In this document: positions 34,961-47,041 of the stretch, piece by piece | How the letters are laid out: the number at the start of each line of letters is the position of its first letter | Position numbering within the stretch: position 1 is the first letter of the stretch | Origin: Tetragonia tetragonoides | Lineage: Eukaryota > Streptophyta > Magnoliopsida > Caryophyllales > Aizoaceae | Reading direction: 5' to 3' | DNA: 64,000 nt | Assembly (NCBI GenBank): GCA_038025085.1 | Contig: CM076153.1 | Span: 19,443,001-19,507,000, forward strand | Program-made: the position numbers and the translations under genes | The notes under the pieces: model-generated | Database searches by the model: none | Seen by the model: only the letters and a program-made list of their open reading frames with translations | Told to the model about the DNA's origin: nothing

Positions 34961-35194
34961 CGGGCTCACGAGTTCAAATTCCGGGCGGGATTGCATTACT
35001 CGGCCGTTGGAAGCCCGAGAGATTTAAACATATCACCCAAAATGACTCCTTTGCCCCCACAGCTTGGTTTCCTATCCTAGGGACCCGGTATTATCTATTT
35101 TTGCAGGCGCGAGCCTTATATCTAACCTTTTCAGGCACAGGCACTTTATTTTATTTTGCAGGCACAATTTTCCAAAAGCACAGGCAACATTAAA

Positions 35195-35392
35195 GCAGAG
35201 CAACACAACGCTCTTTGACGATGAAGCTATTAAAATTAGCATCACGTTGGCACCTGCAAAGCAGAGCAACATAACGCTCTTTGACGTCGAAGTTATTAAA
35301 ATTAGCATCACGTTGGCATCCGCAAAGCAGAGCAACGCAACGCTCTTTGACGATGAGGTTATAAAAATTAGCATCGCGTCAGCCTTCGCAAA
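35195..35392 (+). repeat. Three tandem copies of a 66-bp unit before the Tat 3' LTR
   Basis: GCAGAGCAAC begins each copy at 35195, 35261 and 35327, exactly 66 bp apart. Each copy encodes 22 residues on the plus strand without a stop (core TLFDDEVIKISI), inside an open frame 35064-35444. No known domain. The multiple of three may be chance or may reflect a lost extra ORF. Confidence 0.8.
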
Positions 35393-35515
35393 GCGGGTAA
35401 CCCTGACCACAGGCGGTCAAGAGTCTATCTTTCCTTCTTTCTAACATAAAGCATTTTCAAAAAACACATTGCAGGCATTTTTAGCAAATACTTTGACCTT
35501 CGCTTTTACAAGCTC

Positions 35516-35533
35516 GGCCAAAATGGAGGCTTC
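35516..35533 (+). promoter_or_regulatory. Polypurine tract region of the Tat element
   Basis: AAAATGGAGGC followed by TTC directly before the 3' LTR. It is the expected primer site for plus-strand DNA synthesis, but it is weakly purine-rich. Confidence 0.45.
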
Positions 35534-37039
35534 TGTAGACACCGTAATCGGTTCTCATCACCTGACACCGCAACGCCCGACGATGATGGTAATGGATTAA
35601 CATGGACGTAAGTAGAAAAGGACATTGCTCGGAAATCTAGACCAAATTCCTTGAAACCTCAGTCTTTGGATAGCCCTTGTTATAAGGATTCCAACGCCTT
35701 TGACCTTGCCTCAATCAGGTTCCGGATCAAGAGATATCGTGTCTTGAAGATTTGGGTCAAAACAGCTCAATCCCGACCCCTCGGGTCAGCCCAAGGGCAA
35801 TTTCGTAATTTACTAAGCACAAAAAGTCAAAAAACCCTAGTCACGCACGCGCCGTCAGGCCCGGCGGCCAACGAGTGACAGCGGGGGCCATTAGGCCAGC
35901 CGCTGAGCCTCAGCGGCCCGGCCGCTGGCCTCAGCTGCCCTACGTGGGGCCGTTGAGCGGTCTTTTTGGCTGGGTCGAGTTTTGGCGCCGGGCTTCTTAC
36001 CCTAAGCCTCTAAATTCGTCCCCTAACTCTATAAATACTCCTTTTCACCCTCTTTTGCAGGGGGTCAGTTAGTTCATAATTTTTAGAGCATTGAGAGCAC
36101 ATATTTCCCCAAATCAAAGAGAATTCAGAAATCTGTAGATCCAAGCAAGCATTACACCTAGCCTAGCACCCAAGATCGAAGAGCAATCCCCATTCTACTA
36201 GTCCCGTTCAAATAGAACGTCCAGGTTAACCATCCTGAGGGCCTAATTCTTTATTAAATCTCTTGTGTATTATTTATTAATCATGTTCTATTTAGCTTTT
36301 GATTATGGTTGAATAAATTTGCATGCTTTGGGTTTTGTTTATATTATGCATGTTTAGTTCATATAAAGTTAGCATCTTTTTATTAGTTTATGCAAGTTTG
36401 CATCTTTTTGTTGTTTTTGCATGCATATAGTAGCCTCCTAGGTTTATTTTAGCATAAAGTTATTGTCTTTACATTATTATTCTTTTGAAGATACTAACGG
36501 TTTTATTGATGTGCATATACAATACTTGGCGCGTTTAGCAAAGTTGGTAGGTTGGAGCGTTAATTTAATGCTTTATATCTTGTTTATGCTTGTTAATAGT
36601 ATCCATGTAAATTGGGTATAAATTGTGCAAAGTGATAACATAGGTAAATTTGGTTGTTCTTAAACTGCCTAGATAATTTAGGACCTTGGACGACCGGACT
36701 TGTATGGAACCATATAGCATAAATAAATATTTGACATGGATAAGCTTAGTAGAGGCCGTTTATACGGGCGATTTAGATGAGATTCATTTTATTTATTTCG
36801 TACCTACATCCCCGAACTCAATATTTAGTCCCCATTGGCATGAGTCAATTCCCAATAGGAATTGGGCGCACTTTTTGATGGTTTCCAATTGTTTCCTTAA
36901 AAATTGGTGGCGGCTTCTTATTTGCAAATTGTTATTCCTTATAATTAATTTCAATCGCATGTAACACATTATTTAAGAGCCATTAATTCCAACCAAAATC
37001 AATTCGTGGAAAGGCGCCGAAAAGGCAAGGGTTCTTACA
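35534..37039 (+). repeat. 3' LTR of the Tat element
   Basis: TGTAGACACC...TTCTTACA, 1506 bp, colinear with the 5' LTR. Near the left end the two differ at several percent of sites; the R/U5 part is more similar. In the GC-box segment (35860-35965) it lacks a duplicated GCTCGGCGGCCAACGC stretch but has an extra GAGCCTCAGCGGCCC unit. A TATA box lies at 36030-36037. Confidence 0.95.
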
Positions 37040-40000
37040 GGTACTGCGATGTTGTTTTAGGAATACAATGGCTTCAGACATTAGGCAGAATTACTTGGGA
37101 CTTCGAGGAATTAACCATGGAGTTTCAGTACCAGGGCAAAAAGCATGTGTTGAGAGGCTCCTCCCACACCTCTGTGAAAACTGTTAAGAGCAAGAAGCTA
37201 CACAAGGCATTGACTCATAGCACACAACTGGCCATGCTACAAGTATGTGATTATGAGGAGGATACACCACATGAGAACATTCCTCTGCTGTTTCCTATCA
37301 CTGCTGAGACAAACTCAGGAGCTCCCTTCAATCCTGCAAACACTGCTGAATACCTTTGAAGACTTGTTTGTTGAGCCAGACAGTCTAGCTACCTCTTTCA
37401 TGGCCAGGATTTGACCACTAAATACCCCTGCAAGAAGGATCACAGCCCATTAATAAAAGGCCTTATAGGTACCCCTCAATGCAGAAAACTGTAATTGAAA
37501 AGTTGGTGCAAGAAATGTTGGATAAGGGTATCATATAGACTAGCACAAGCCCTTATGGGGCCCAGTGGTACTTGTAGGAAAGAAAGATGGAATTTGGAGG
37601 CTATGCATAGACTACAGAGATCTTAACAAGCAAACTGTTAGGGACAAATTTCCAATTCCCATAATTGATGATTTACTTGATAAGGTAGGTGGGGCATGGG
37701 TGTTCACCAAGCTAGACCTTCGATCTGGCTATCACTAACTCAGAATGCATGACCCTGACATCCACAAAACTGTCTTTAAAACTCACTTGGGCGATTTTGA
37801 ATTACTAGTCATGCCCTTTTGGTTGACTAATGCCCCATCCTCTTTCCAATACCTTATGAATGATATATTCAAACCATATCTCAGGCAGTTTGTCCTGGTA
37901 TTCTTTGATGACATATTGATTTACAACCCTACACTTCTACAACACATCTCTCACCTTGAGAAGGTATTCAATAAGATCAGAGAAAACTCTCTTTTCCTAA
38001 AGAAGAGTAAATGTTCCTTTGCAGTAGACAGAGTTGAATATCTGGGGCATATAATCTCTCAAGGCAATGTAGCTACTGACCCTTCCAAGGTCAATGGCCA
38101 ATACCCACTACCTTGAAGCATCTGAGAGGATTCTTAGGGCTTACTGGGTATTATAGGAAGTTTGTGAGGGGCTATGGGTTGATTGCAAGGCCCTTAACTG
38201 AGCTACTCAAGAAAGACAACTTCAACTGGATTAGATTGGCAACTGCAGCCTTAAACAAGCTGAATGAGGCTCTTGTTACAGCACCTATGCTGGCAATGCC
38301 CAATTTTGACAAGATATTTCTTGTAGAAACAGATGCCTCAGGGCTGGGCATAGGAGCAGTTTTAATGCAAGACCAGCATCCCATTGCTTACATTAGTAAG
38401 GCATTGAGCATGAGACACCAGACACTTTCAGTTTATGAAAGAGAGTTATTGGCTATTATATTTGCAGTAAAAAAATGGGAACAATATCTCATGGGCAGGA
38501 AATTCATCATTAAAACTGATCAAAAGAGTTTGAAGCATTTACTAGAGCAGCAAGTCTCTACTCCTCTGCAACATGTATGGCTTTCTAGATTAATGGGGTT
38601 TGATTTTGAGATTCAATATAATAAGGGGAAGGATAATATTGCTGAAGACTCCCTCTCTAGAGTATCTAGTTCAGAGATACTATGCATGGCTTTACAGGCA
38701 GTACAGCAGGATTTGATGACACAGATACAGAATGGATGGGTTCAAGACACTGAACTCCAACAAATCATCAATGACCTCACTGCTGATCCTAAGGCTCACC
38801 CTCACTACAGCTGGTATAGACAAGAGTTAAGAAGGCATGGCAGGTAGGTTGTTAGCAATGATTCAGCTCTCAAACAATCCATCTTGCATTGGATGCACAA
38901 TTCTCCTTTTGGGGGGCACTCAGGAAGGGACACTACTATGCAATGGGTACAATCCCTATTCTACTGGAAGGGCATGAGGAAGGATATTCAGAGCTGTGTC
39001 GGGAACTGTGACATCTGCCAGAGGTGCAAGAATGACAACTCAACTTCACCTGGTGTTATTCAGCCACTACCAATCCCTAATGCTCCTTTGCAAAATGTTA
39101 CTATGGACTTTGTGGAAGGACTACCACCCTCTCAAGGGAAGTCAGTAATCTTTGTTGTAGTTGACAGGTTTACAAAATATGGTCACTTCATAGGCCTTGC
39201 TCACCCTTATACAGCACTTACTGTTGCTCAAGCTTACATGGATGATGTCTTCAAGTTGCATGGACTACCTGAGTCCATAGTATCTAATAGGGATGCTACA
39301 TTTCTGAGCAATTTCTGGAGTGAATTGTTTATAATTCAAGGGGTTGATTTACTGAACTCAACTACCTATCACCCCCAAACAGATGGGCAGTCTGAAGTTG
39401 TGAACAGAGGGCTTGAGACTTACTTAAGATGCATGTCTAGTGATGTCCCTAACAGCTGGTACAAATGGTTGAGCTTAGCTGAATGGTGTTATAACACTAA
39501 CCATCACTCTTCCATTGGTAGAACTCCCTTTGAAGCAATGTATGGGTATGTGCCTCCAATCCACCTCCCATGTCTACCTGGAGAATCAAGTAATGAAGTT
39601 AACAGAAGCTTAGAGGTTAGGGAATAGATGATAAGCTTGCTGAAATGGCATTTGTAGTGGTCTCAACATAAAATGAGGCAAGTGGCAAACTAGCACAGGT
39701 CTGAGAGGTCCTTGATGGTGGGAGATTGGGCCTATCTTAAGCTACAACCTTATATGCAATCCACTATGGCTAGAAGAGAGAATAATAACCTTTCGCCTAA
39801 GTACTATGGGCCATTCCAGGTTATTGACAATGTAGGATCAGTGGCTATACAAGCTCCAGATACCAGTAAACTCACAGATTCACTCAACCTTTCATATCTC
39901 ACAGCTTAAGAAGTGTCATGACCCTAGAAACACTGCTGCTGATCTTCCTAACTTCATTAGGGATCCAACATATGTTCCTGAGCCAGAGGCAATTATTGAC

Positions 40001-40132
40001 AGGATGATGGTCAAGAGGGGACGACAGGCTGCCACTAAGGTCTTGGTTAAATGGAAGAACCAACCAGTTGAGGACAGTACTTGGGTATACTTCTATGATC
40101 TCCTTCAGAAGTACCCACACTTTCATCCTTGA
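37040..40132 (+). pseudogene. Reina pol continued: protease end, RT, RNase H, integrase, chromodomain
   Basis: Resumes exactly where 19799 stopped, at the second protease box (VVLGIQWLQTLG). Then RT ([26 protein letters not shown], catalytic FFDD near 37905), broken by stops such as TAA after GYH (37736, from CAA). RNase H has ETDASGLGIGAVL and YERELLAI. Integrase has the H/C zinc ligands (WMHNSPFGGHS..C..C), first Asp in MDFVEGLP, Asn instead of the second catalytic Asp (VSNRDATF), and the Glu in QTDGQSE. The C-terminus (39930-40130) is a chromodomain: IIDRMMVKRGR, VLVKWKNQPVEDSTW, which supports the Reina/chromovirus call; chromodomains guide integration to chromatin. Several frames, so not functional. 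Confidence 0.9.
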
Positions 40133-40145
40133 GGACAAGGATGCT

Positions 40146-40161
40146 GCTAGGAAGGGAGACT
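40146..40161 (+). promoter_or_regulatory. Polypurine tract of the Reina element
   Basis: CTAGGAAGGGAGACT immediately before the 3' LTR start TGATAATAC, a classic plus-strand primer. Confidence 0.85.
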
Positions 40162-40550
40162 TGATAATACAGATAAATCAAATTATTCATATTAAGTCAC
40201 ACTTTTGCTTGGCACGTGACTAGTAATCATCTAGAATTTATGAGTTGGCAAGCAAATGATTTGGGGGAATGAATTTTTTAGCCGCCATGTCTGATGGCAG
40301 TGTTAGTTAGAATGGATCCATTGCATAATTATTCATTTTCTAGTTTTTTATATATTCCCTAAAGTCTGATGTAATTGATATCCTGATAATCAATTACAAA
40401 TCTCCTCTCTATATTCTGTCTTATGTCATCATCAATATTTCCATTAATACTGAAGCTCGGTGATTGTTCTTACTCTCCCGATTACTCAGCTCATTGTTAT
40501 CATCTCCTAGAATTCATTAAGTGATTTCTGGAATTTACCTTTCCGCATCA
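40162..40550 (+). repeat. 3' LTR of the Reina element
   Basis: TGATAATACAG...CCGCATCA, 389 bp, colinear with 17791-18182 with many single-base differences. Confidence 0.92.
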
Positions 40551-40832
40551 GGCGGTTCTAGAGATCAAAAGGCAAGATGGTGCTAGTGGTGTGGTCTTGT
40601 GGGTTTTGGTGCAAGGAGAAAACAAGAAGGATTTGGGGGAAAAAGAACTCAAGGGCTAAGTTACTAAGAGGAAAAAGGCGGTGGAAGAGTTGAATTCGGT
40701 TTAGACTTCTATACCTTTTTTTTGTCCTTAAACCAAAATAAACAAAAAGCAAACATAATTACCAAAACTAAATAAATATCACTTTATAATAAACCAATTT
40801 TAGAATGTACTTTAAATATATGGGGTATTACA
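40551..40832 (-). repeat. Tekay-type solo LTR, right part
   Basis: Continues the LTR from 17790 after the Reina insertion and ends GGGGTATTACA. The same end closes the LTR at 58768. Confidence 0.85.
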
Positions 40833-40837
40833 ATTAT
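40833..40837. repeat. Target-site duplication ATTAT (right copy)
   Basis: Matches 16027-16031 exactly. Confidence 0.85.
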
Positions 40838-41977
40838 TTGTAGTATACCTATAAGCCATTGTGCTTTCGACTCCTTCAGAATTCAGTACAATTAGCTATT
40901 AAGCCATTCAGTTTCAAATTGAATGCGATTCATGTGTCATTAAGTTTATTTCATATATTGTGGAGTGTTTCTGTTACCATTTGGCTTAAATAGGAGTAAT
41001 TAAGTTTTTCGTGAGACACTTGATTACGTGGAGTAGATTACGTTTATCCTAACATTATTTAAATTGTGCACTTATGTCATGGATGACATGTTTATTTGAT
41101 GGTAACTTCAGTTTTCTTTCATAAAGTATAAGAAGACAATTTCTTCTCTAGACAATAACACAACAATTGAGTTGTTTATGGAAAGATAAAACTCATTTTA
41201 TAATTTATCATGACTTTCTATTCACGATCATGCTTGCAGATTGACTTACAAGAAGTCTACTATCTTACAGTTTAAAGTTATTGACTATTCAGTGTATTTG
41301 AGAGTCAAGATTTAAAGTTTAAGATTAAGTTGAACTTATTTGTTTTGCACAAAACACTTTAAATATTATGTCATCGTACTTAGGTGAAATGCATCTATTG
41401 AGTATTACTCCAGTAATCTATTATTCCTCGTTGGGAAATGGTGTCCTCTTAATCTGTTTAGTTACTATTGAATGTGGTTGCAGGCCTTAAGAGGCTTAGT
41501 GAGACGAAATTCAGTGCCCTTTCATTTCTGTTGTTTGGGTAAACTTCAGTTCTGTGCCTTTCGGGCAACTTCAGTGTAGTGCCTTACAGGCAACTTCAGT
41601 TCAGTTAGGTTTATGGCTTGTTTCAGTTGCAGGTTTGGAATTATGATAATCTCATTGAGTCTTGAGAGGGAAGGAATAGGATCCTCTAAAGCGGGATGCC
41701 TGGACCGTTCTTCCAGTTTAGTGGGAGTTATAGTCCTGCCTTGTGGCCCATCATTTTGGGTTTATGTATGCGTTAACTACATTAGCATTGGTTTTAAGTG
41801 GCCACAAATTGGTCAAATTTTTTTCAAATGTTTTTGAGTATTCAAAAGTATACTTTTCCTTATATATATAATTACTATGTTTAAAGAACAAATCACAGTT
41901 TTATTACAAATTGTTTAAGTTTTTGGTTTTCAGTTTTTTCAGCGACTTCCTTGTGGTCTATGGTCCAAGTGGGAGAA
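40838..41977 (+). other. Non-coding retroelement-like region before a putative LTR
   Basis: No protein domain on either strand. A short GTGCCTT..GGCAACTTCAGT unit repeats near 41536 and 41578. The end, AAGTGGGAGAA at 41967-41977, looks like a polypurine tract. With the solo LTR removed it continues leftward into 15091-16026, so it may be the body of a non-autonomous LTR element. Confidence 0.4.
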
Positions 41978-42430
41978 TGTTGGACTTGTAATTAAGTGGA
42001 CCATGACTCAAGTAGTCGATATTCAGTTCAATGCTAATATTCAGTTAAGTGGGCCAATAATACAAGTCCATTAAATATTCAGTCAGGCTAAAACCCATTA
42101 GGATTCCAACATTGATAGGAATCCAATTAAGACTTATTATTAGGTTTGTCCCACTGGGAACTACAGGTAAAGGGATCCCCGTTGTGGCAATATAAATATA
42201 AACCCCTTCAGTTTAGATTACCACCCTTTTGCTTATATTGCTCACAGTAGAAGACTTCCATACCTAGACAAAAAATATTCAATGGTGCGGTGCTCTCTCA
42301 TAGCTTCAAGTTAGTATACTTTAATTCTATTTGTACTACTTGATTAATATTAATCGATCTATGGTTTTAGATCAGTTCAACATTCTATTTTGTACTAGTA
42401 TCTTAATATTAATTGATCAGTTCAACATAA
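41978..42430 (+). repeat. Putative LTR of an unassigned (copia-like?) element
   Basis: Starts TGTTGGACTTG after a polypurine-like AAGTGGGAGAA, an arrangement common in plant copia elements. A TATA-like AATATAAATATAAACCCC lies at 42189-42206. Possible ends are TTCAACA near 42381 or 42428. No second LTR was found in the window, so this is tentative. Confidence 0.4.
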
Positions 42431-43760
42431 GATCAGTTTTCTCTTCTCATTATCTCTCTCCTCCAACTTTCTAAACCCTCACTGCAATCTGATAGCCCAA
42501 AAAAGGAAGACCAATTCTATGATAAATTCCAATGACCGCACCTCTGTTGTTCTGAAGGAATAGCTGAGGATCCTCACCCGTCTGCCATTGCTTGAAATTT
42601 TGGAACTAAAGATGATGTATAGTGTCATGATATGGGTATTTTCATGTGTACTCATTTGGGTAAATCTGACTAGCAATAAAAGTTTTGGGTACACCTAATT
42701 TATAAAACGACAACGTCTTGTTTAATGAGTAAAGCGTCATTCAAGTAGGTAATAAAAAAAAACGGCATATACACTCGGTTCTTTCTTCCTCCTCCCACAC
42801 CTTTTTCCCTCTAATGCAAAGTGAAAGAAGAAACCCTGAAAATCAAATTGAAAATTCCATCATTAAAGAACATTTAAAATTTGAAGATTAAGGGATGGTT
42901 TGTGTTTGTCGAATTCGGTAGACATGTAATGGAATCAGTAATACGAAAATGTTGTTTGGTTAACTTAGTGAGTAACCGAAAGCGATTCTTTGTGGAATTG
43001 GATTCCAGCCATTTGATATCCTAACATCCCCCCCCCCCACCTACCCACAGAGGTTGCAATTCACGAAACTGTCTCCAATCAAATAAAGAGTGCTTCTTTT
43101 TGGGTTGTTGTCTCCTCTCTCGCCTGTCACTACGTGAGGCTCTTCTCTAGCACGATCCCTTTGTTTTTCTCTCTGTTCAACATAACAAGTCTGTTATTTC
43201 AACTTATGGGTTTTGCATTCCTATATTCAAAAATTTAGGTCATTTTTCAACATTTTTGGCTCATTATTAAATTTTCTTGCGATTTATTGGTGATTTTGAC
43301 CATTTTTTTGGCTAGTTATAAGATTGTGTGTTGCGACTTTTTTGTTTGGGTTTTTATTATTTAATTGATGAATAGTTTTCCTCTGCCACCATTGAAGGAA
43401 AGTAAGGTGTCTTGGACTTTTTTGGGCTAAAAAGTTTCGCCACATGATATACTTCCAAAATTTCCTTTTTTTTGGGTTTCCCCCCTTCATTTTCCCCGGG
43501 TTTCAGGGTGCATATGTAAAAGGTTGTTCTATACAATATTTTGTATTTTATATATTGTTATTTTAATTTTATTATTTTTTATTGATAAATAAGATATTGT
43601 AGAGTAACTAACAATATTTTTAAAAAATTTATCTTTTTTACAATAAATTGGTAGAAAAGAATATCATTAGTGTCGTGTGAACCAAATAATAGGAAAGGAA
43701 ACTATTTTTACGCAGTGCTCCTCACGCGCTCGTGTATGTTTTATAAATTTTTTTGATATG
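42431..43760. other. AT-rich intergenic sequence
   Basis: No gene, RNA or clear repeat seen. It contains a run of about 10 Cs at 43028 and low-complexity T-rich stretches. Short frames here have no domain. Confidence 0.4.
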
Positions 43761-43856
43761 TGTAAGGACCCGGGATTTTTCTTATGCACAGAGTGTGTCC
43801 TTATAGAAAATTTGTAAGCTGGGAGTTTTAGATAAGTTCAAGGAACCGTAAACAAA
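43761..43856 (-). repeat. Tat LTR end fragment
   Basis: TGTAAGGACCCGGGA...CAAGGAACCGT matches the first 95 bp of the LTR at 13509 (shared GAGTGTGTCCTTATAGAAAA and AAGTTCAAGGAACCGT). It is fused on the right directly to a MULE transposase remnant. Confidence 0.75.
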
Positions 43857-46800
43857 ATTGCAGACATACATGGCAACATGGGATGCAAGAGAGATCCCAA
43901 CTTCTATATGAACAAGTTCTAGCATCCAAATTCACAGCATGAGACACACCATGATGACTAATCTCAAACCCAGATTGGCTATCTTGTCCATTTCAGTGAG
44001 CCTCACAGAACTTTTGTTCATCATAAGCTTCTCTTAACATCTGACTAATCCTAGGAGCTATGCCAGCAACAAATGACTCAGCTAATTTTTTTTTCCTTTT
44101 CATTCTTTCCATCAATGACTGTCTAATGTCCTCAAGCATACTAATGATTGGTTTGTATCAAGCTAATAGAACTAAACTATTAAAAGTTTCAACCATATTA
44201 TTATCTACCACATCACATTGAGGAGATATTTTTATGTAAGCCTTACAGAATGTGGTTGGATCTATGGACATAAAATCATCATATGCTTGTTGTGACAGAT
44301 CCTTTAACTTCTCAGTCTCAATCTCAAATTCTCACGGTGAAGTCACTTTGACACATCTCCAGAATTGTCTCTCTAATTCAAACCCCTTGTGCACTTTCCT
44401 CCAGTTGGTGAAAATATGGCTTGCACACTGTCTAATCTTTGCATTGGGCCAAATTTAATCCTGCAAATAGCAACAATAACCAAGTTAGTAACCAAATGCA
44501 TGACTTACAATGTTAAAATGAACAACAAAAATTCATTGTTACATTTTGCTGATTTGAGATTACTGTCCAATCATCCCCAAACTTCGTGTTCAAATCCTCA
44601 CCCACTAACCTACAAAAGAATTCCCAATTACTCCTTGTTTCTCCCTCTACTACAGAACGGGCAACATGAAATAATTGGTTATTCCCATCTATGCCTACAG
44701 TAAAAAGCAACATGCGTCCACAAGCATGTTTCAAGAAGCATCAATCTAATCCAATCATTGGTCTACATGTGTTAAGGAAACTTGTTTTCAAGGCAGTCAA
44801 ACACACACATAAAACCTTTGAAAAGTTTGGGTTCTCCTGGTTCTCCCTCAAGGGTCTTTAGTATGCATGTTGTGTGAGGATTGGAGCTTACTAACTCTCT
44901 CAAATATGATTTCAACACTCCATACCGCTTCTTCATCAGTGATTGCATATCATTAAGAGCCTTATCCTTAGCCCTTTGACACTTTTTGATATTCACAAAT
45001 ATTTCATATCTGTCTTTCATATCATTTTTCATGTCTAAAGCCCTCATCCTTGAGTTCCTTAATATCTTGTCCAGATATTCATTAGCCAATGAACGATCAG
45101 TGATCAATCTGTTGTTAAAAGTTCTCACACTAGTATGCTCATCAATGAAGGATTTTATTTCCCAACATCCTTATACATCCACATCTGGACTAGTCGAAAA
45201 TTGCCAATAACACTTGCCTGCACAACCAACTTGAATTCTCTAGTTGTCATTCTTCATATACATGATGTCATAGTGATTTTGAATTGACTACTACAAGATA
45301 GTCTGTTTCAACACCTTTTTAGAAGCAAACCTGAGCCCTTCATGAAAAATCACATTTTTCATGTCAGTTCTTTCATTAAAAGTATCATAGTGCTTGACTT
45401 TCTTCCTTTTCTTCACCTCATGTACCCCCTCTTCTTCTTCTTCTTCTTCTTTATCAGATTCACTTAAAGGCCCCTCATCATCAGAAGACCCGGGGTTAGA
45501 TTCAAACCCCCCCCCCCCATATTGTGTCCAAAAGGATGGCCACCCTTCATATTTCACAACCTCAGGCATCTCACTAGCATCTGGAGTACCAGTCTCTTCA
45601 GTATTTCTTCCTAAAGTTTTCTCAGTTTGAGGTTGAGTTATATGTTGTTGCCTATGAACTGCCCTACTTCTTTGAGCATTCCTTATTCTCTGATTTTGTC
45701 TTCTAATTTGAATAAGCTCTTCATTATCATAACTCAAAGCCTCTAACCCAATATCATCAGGATCCAAAGAACATTCTAATTCATTTCCATGATACTCACC
45801 TCCTCCTGAACCACCATCATCTCTTGCACCACCAACATCTCCAGCATTTACACCGCCCTCATCATCTCCTGCCCCATCATCTCCATCACGATTTTTAGCA
45901 TTTACATCTTTGCCAACATCTCCTACAACATTTCCCATATGATCTCCGTGAGAATCCCCTCCAAATCTAAGCCTCCTCTTACTTATCCTACAAGAGCTTT
46001 CACCCTGTCTATTTGAGCTCCACTCTCATCTTCTAAATCCACATAATCCTCTTCTCTATCATCAGGATATTTCTCAGTCGGATCAACCTTGTAAGTCTCA
46101 TCTGTTGTGTCATCTGACTCAGTTTCAACATTTTCAACTACTACTTCACTGTCATGTTGAACAATTACTCGTGGTTGTAACTGGTGGGGCACTTCAGGAG
46201 TGCAATAGTCATGCACTTGTATTGGGGTCACTTCAGGCTCAACTAGCTAGGTGGCTATCAACAGTTTGAAGGGGTCTTAACCTAGGGATTCTTCTTACCT
46301 AAGATTGTATTTTTCTTTTTGGGGTTTATTTTTTCCTAGATGTAGTTGCTTTCTTTGATGCTTGGGCTTCTGTAATTGTTGTGAGTGAGGGTTGTACTTC
46401 TATAGTTGTTGTGACTGAGGGTTAGGCATCTATAGTTTGTCAAAATGAGGGTTGGGCTTCTGTAGTTGGGCTAATGAAAATTGGGCATCTGTGGTTTCTT
46501 GACTGGACTAGGTATGTTGTGGTGGCCCCTTTAAATGTATATCTTGAGACTTCAACACCTCAAATACATCCACCACTTCTGGAATATCAATTACATGCTC
46601 AGCGTAAATATCAATATAATTTAACTCGTTGGCAATAAGTTTCATTTCAATAAAGTCTTTATCCTCAATTAGTGGCCTTAGTCCTCCATTTGTAAATGAA
46701 ATGCCAGGGATCCTATAGCACAAAGATCGAAAGTTTTGATACCCAATATTCACTAATTCCTCTCGTAACTCCTCCTTGCAAAAACTACCCTCCTCCAGTA

Positions 46801-47041
46801 TTATAGTCTCATGTTGTCCTCCTTCATATCTATCGACTTTTCCAAAATTAAACTTTCCCCATGCCAAAATTTTACCAAAATTAGGTTGTATTTTCCCATC
46901 TGCAATTTTTTTAAAACATATTTTAACTAAATCATTATACAAATCAGACCATACATAAAACCCTAAATTATTGAACAAATCAAAATTAAAGACTACCCAA
47001 ACCCTTAACTCATTAATAATGACATAAAAATCACAAACCAT
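43857..47041 (-). pseudogene. MULE (Mutator-like) transposase, disrupted
   Basis: Read right to left: a PB1-like domain as in plant MULEs (47041-46508, with GGLRPL and YIDIYAEH); an acidic region (46231-45983); a glycine/aspartate-rich stretch and the MuDR N-terminal domain (45938-45291, EVVKYEGWPSFW and FHEGLRFASKK); the transposase core start (45128-44772); the catalytic region with RPMIGLD at about 44775 followed by TGA, then AVGID-like TVGIDGNNQLFHVA and VEGETRSNWEFF (44734-44513); ISPQCDVVDNNMVETFNS and KPIISMLEDIR (about 44230-44110); and finally a SWIM zinc finger piece, WDLSCIPCCH, at about 43915-43880, where it is cut off. No terminal inverted repeats are visible. Frameshifts and stops make it inactive. 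Confidence 0.85.

Larger units (their letters stand above)
19800..37039 (+). mobile_element. Tat-lineage (Ogre/Retand-like) Ty3/gypsy element, 17.2 kb, with two antisense genes
   Basis: Complete structure: LTRs of about 1.5 kb, primer-binding site, long leader, gag, protease, reverse transcriptase, RNase H, archaeal-type RNase H, integrase, then about 6 kb of extra sequence with two minus-strand genes and a 66-bp tandem repeat, then the 3' LTR. Perfect 5-bp target duplication GGTAC. A dual RNase H and a very long body are hallmarks of Tat. All major domains carry stops or frameshifts, so this copy cannot move without help. Confidence 0.95.
17791..40550 (+). mobile_element. Reina-type chromovirus, interrupted by a Tat element
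   Basis: LTRs at 17791-18182 and 40162-40550, primer-binding site, polypurine tract, gag-pol in order and a C-terminal chromodomain. Flanking bases are TGCGG on the left and GGCGG on the right, a target duplication with one mismatch. The Tat element 19800-37039 splits the protease. Without it the element is about 5.5 kb, usual for Reina. The two LTRs differ at several percent of sites by eye, more than the LTRs of the Tat element inside it, in line with the order of insertion. Confidence 0.9.

Noticed and set aside
34696..35193. GC-rich open frame of 165 residues
   Set aside because: Composition effect of the GCCGCT box cluster; both strands are open and neither looks like a protein.
19800..37039. 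Endogenous pararetrovirus
   Set aside because: No movement protein or coat-protein arrangement; LTRs, primer site, integrase and target duplication define an LTR retrotransposon.
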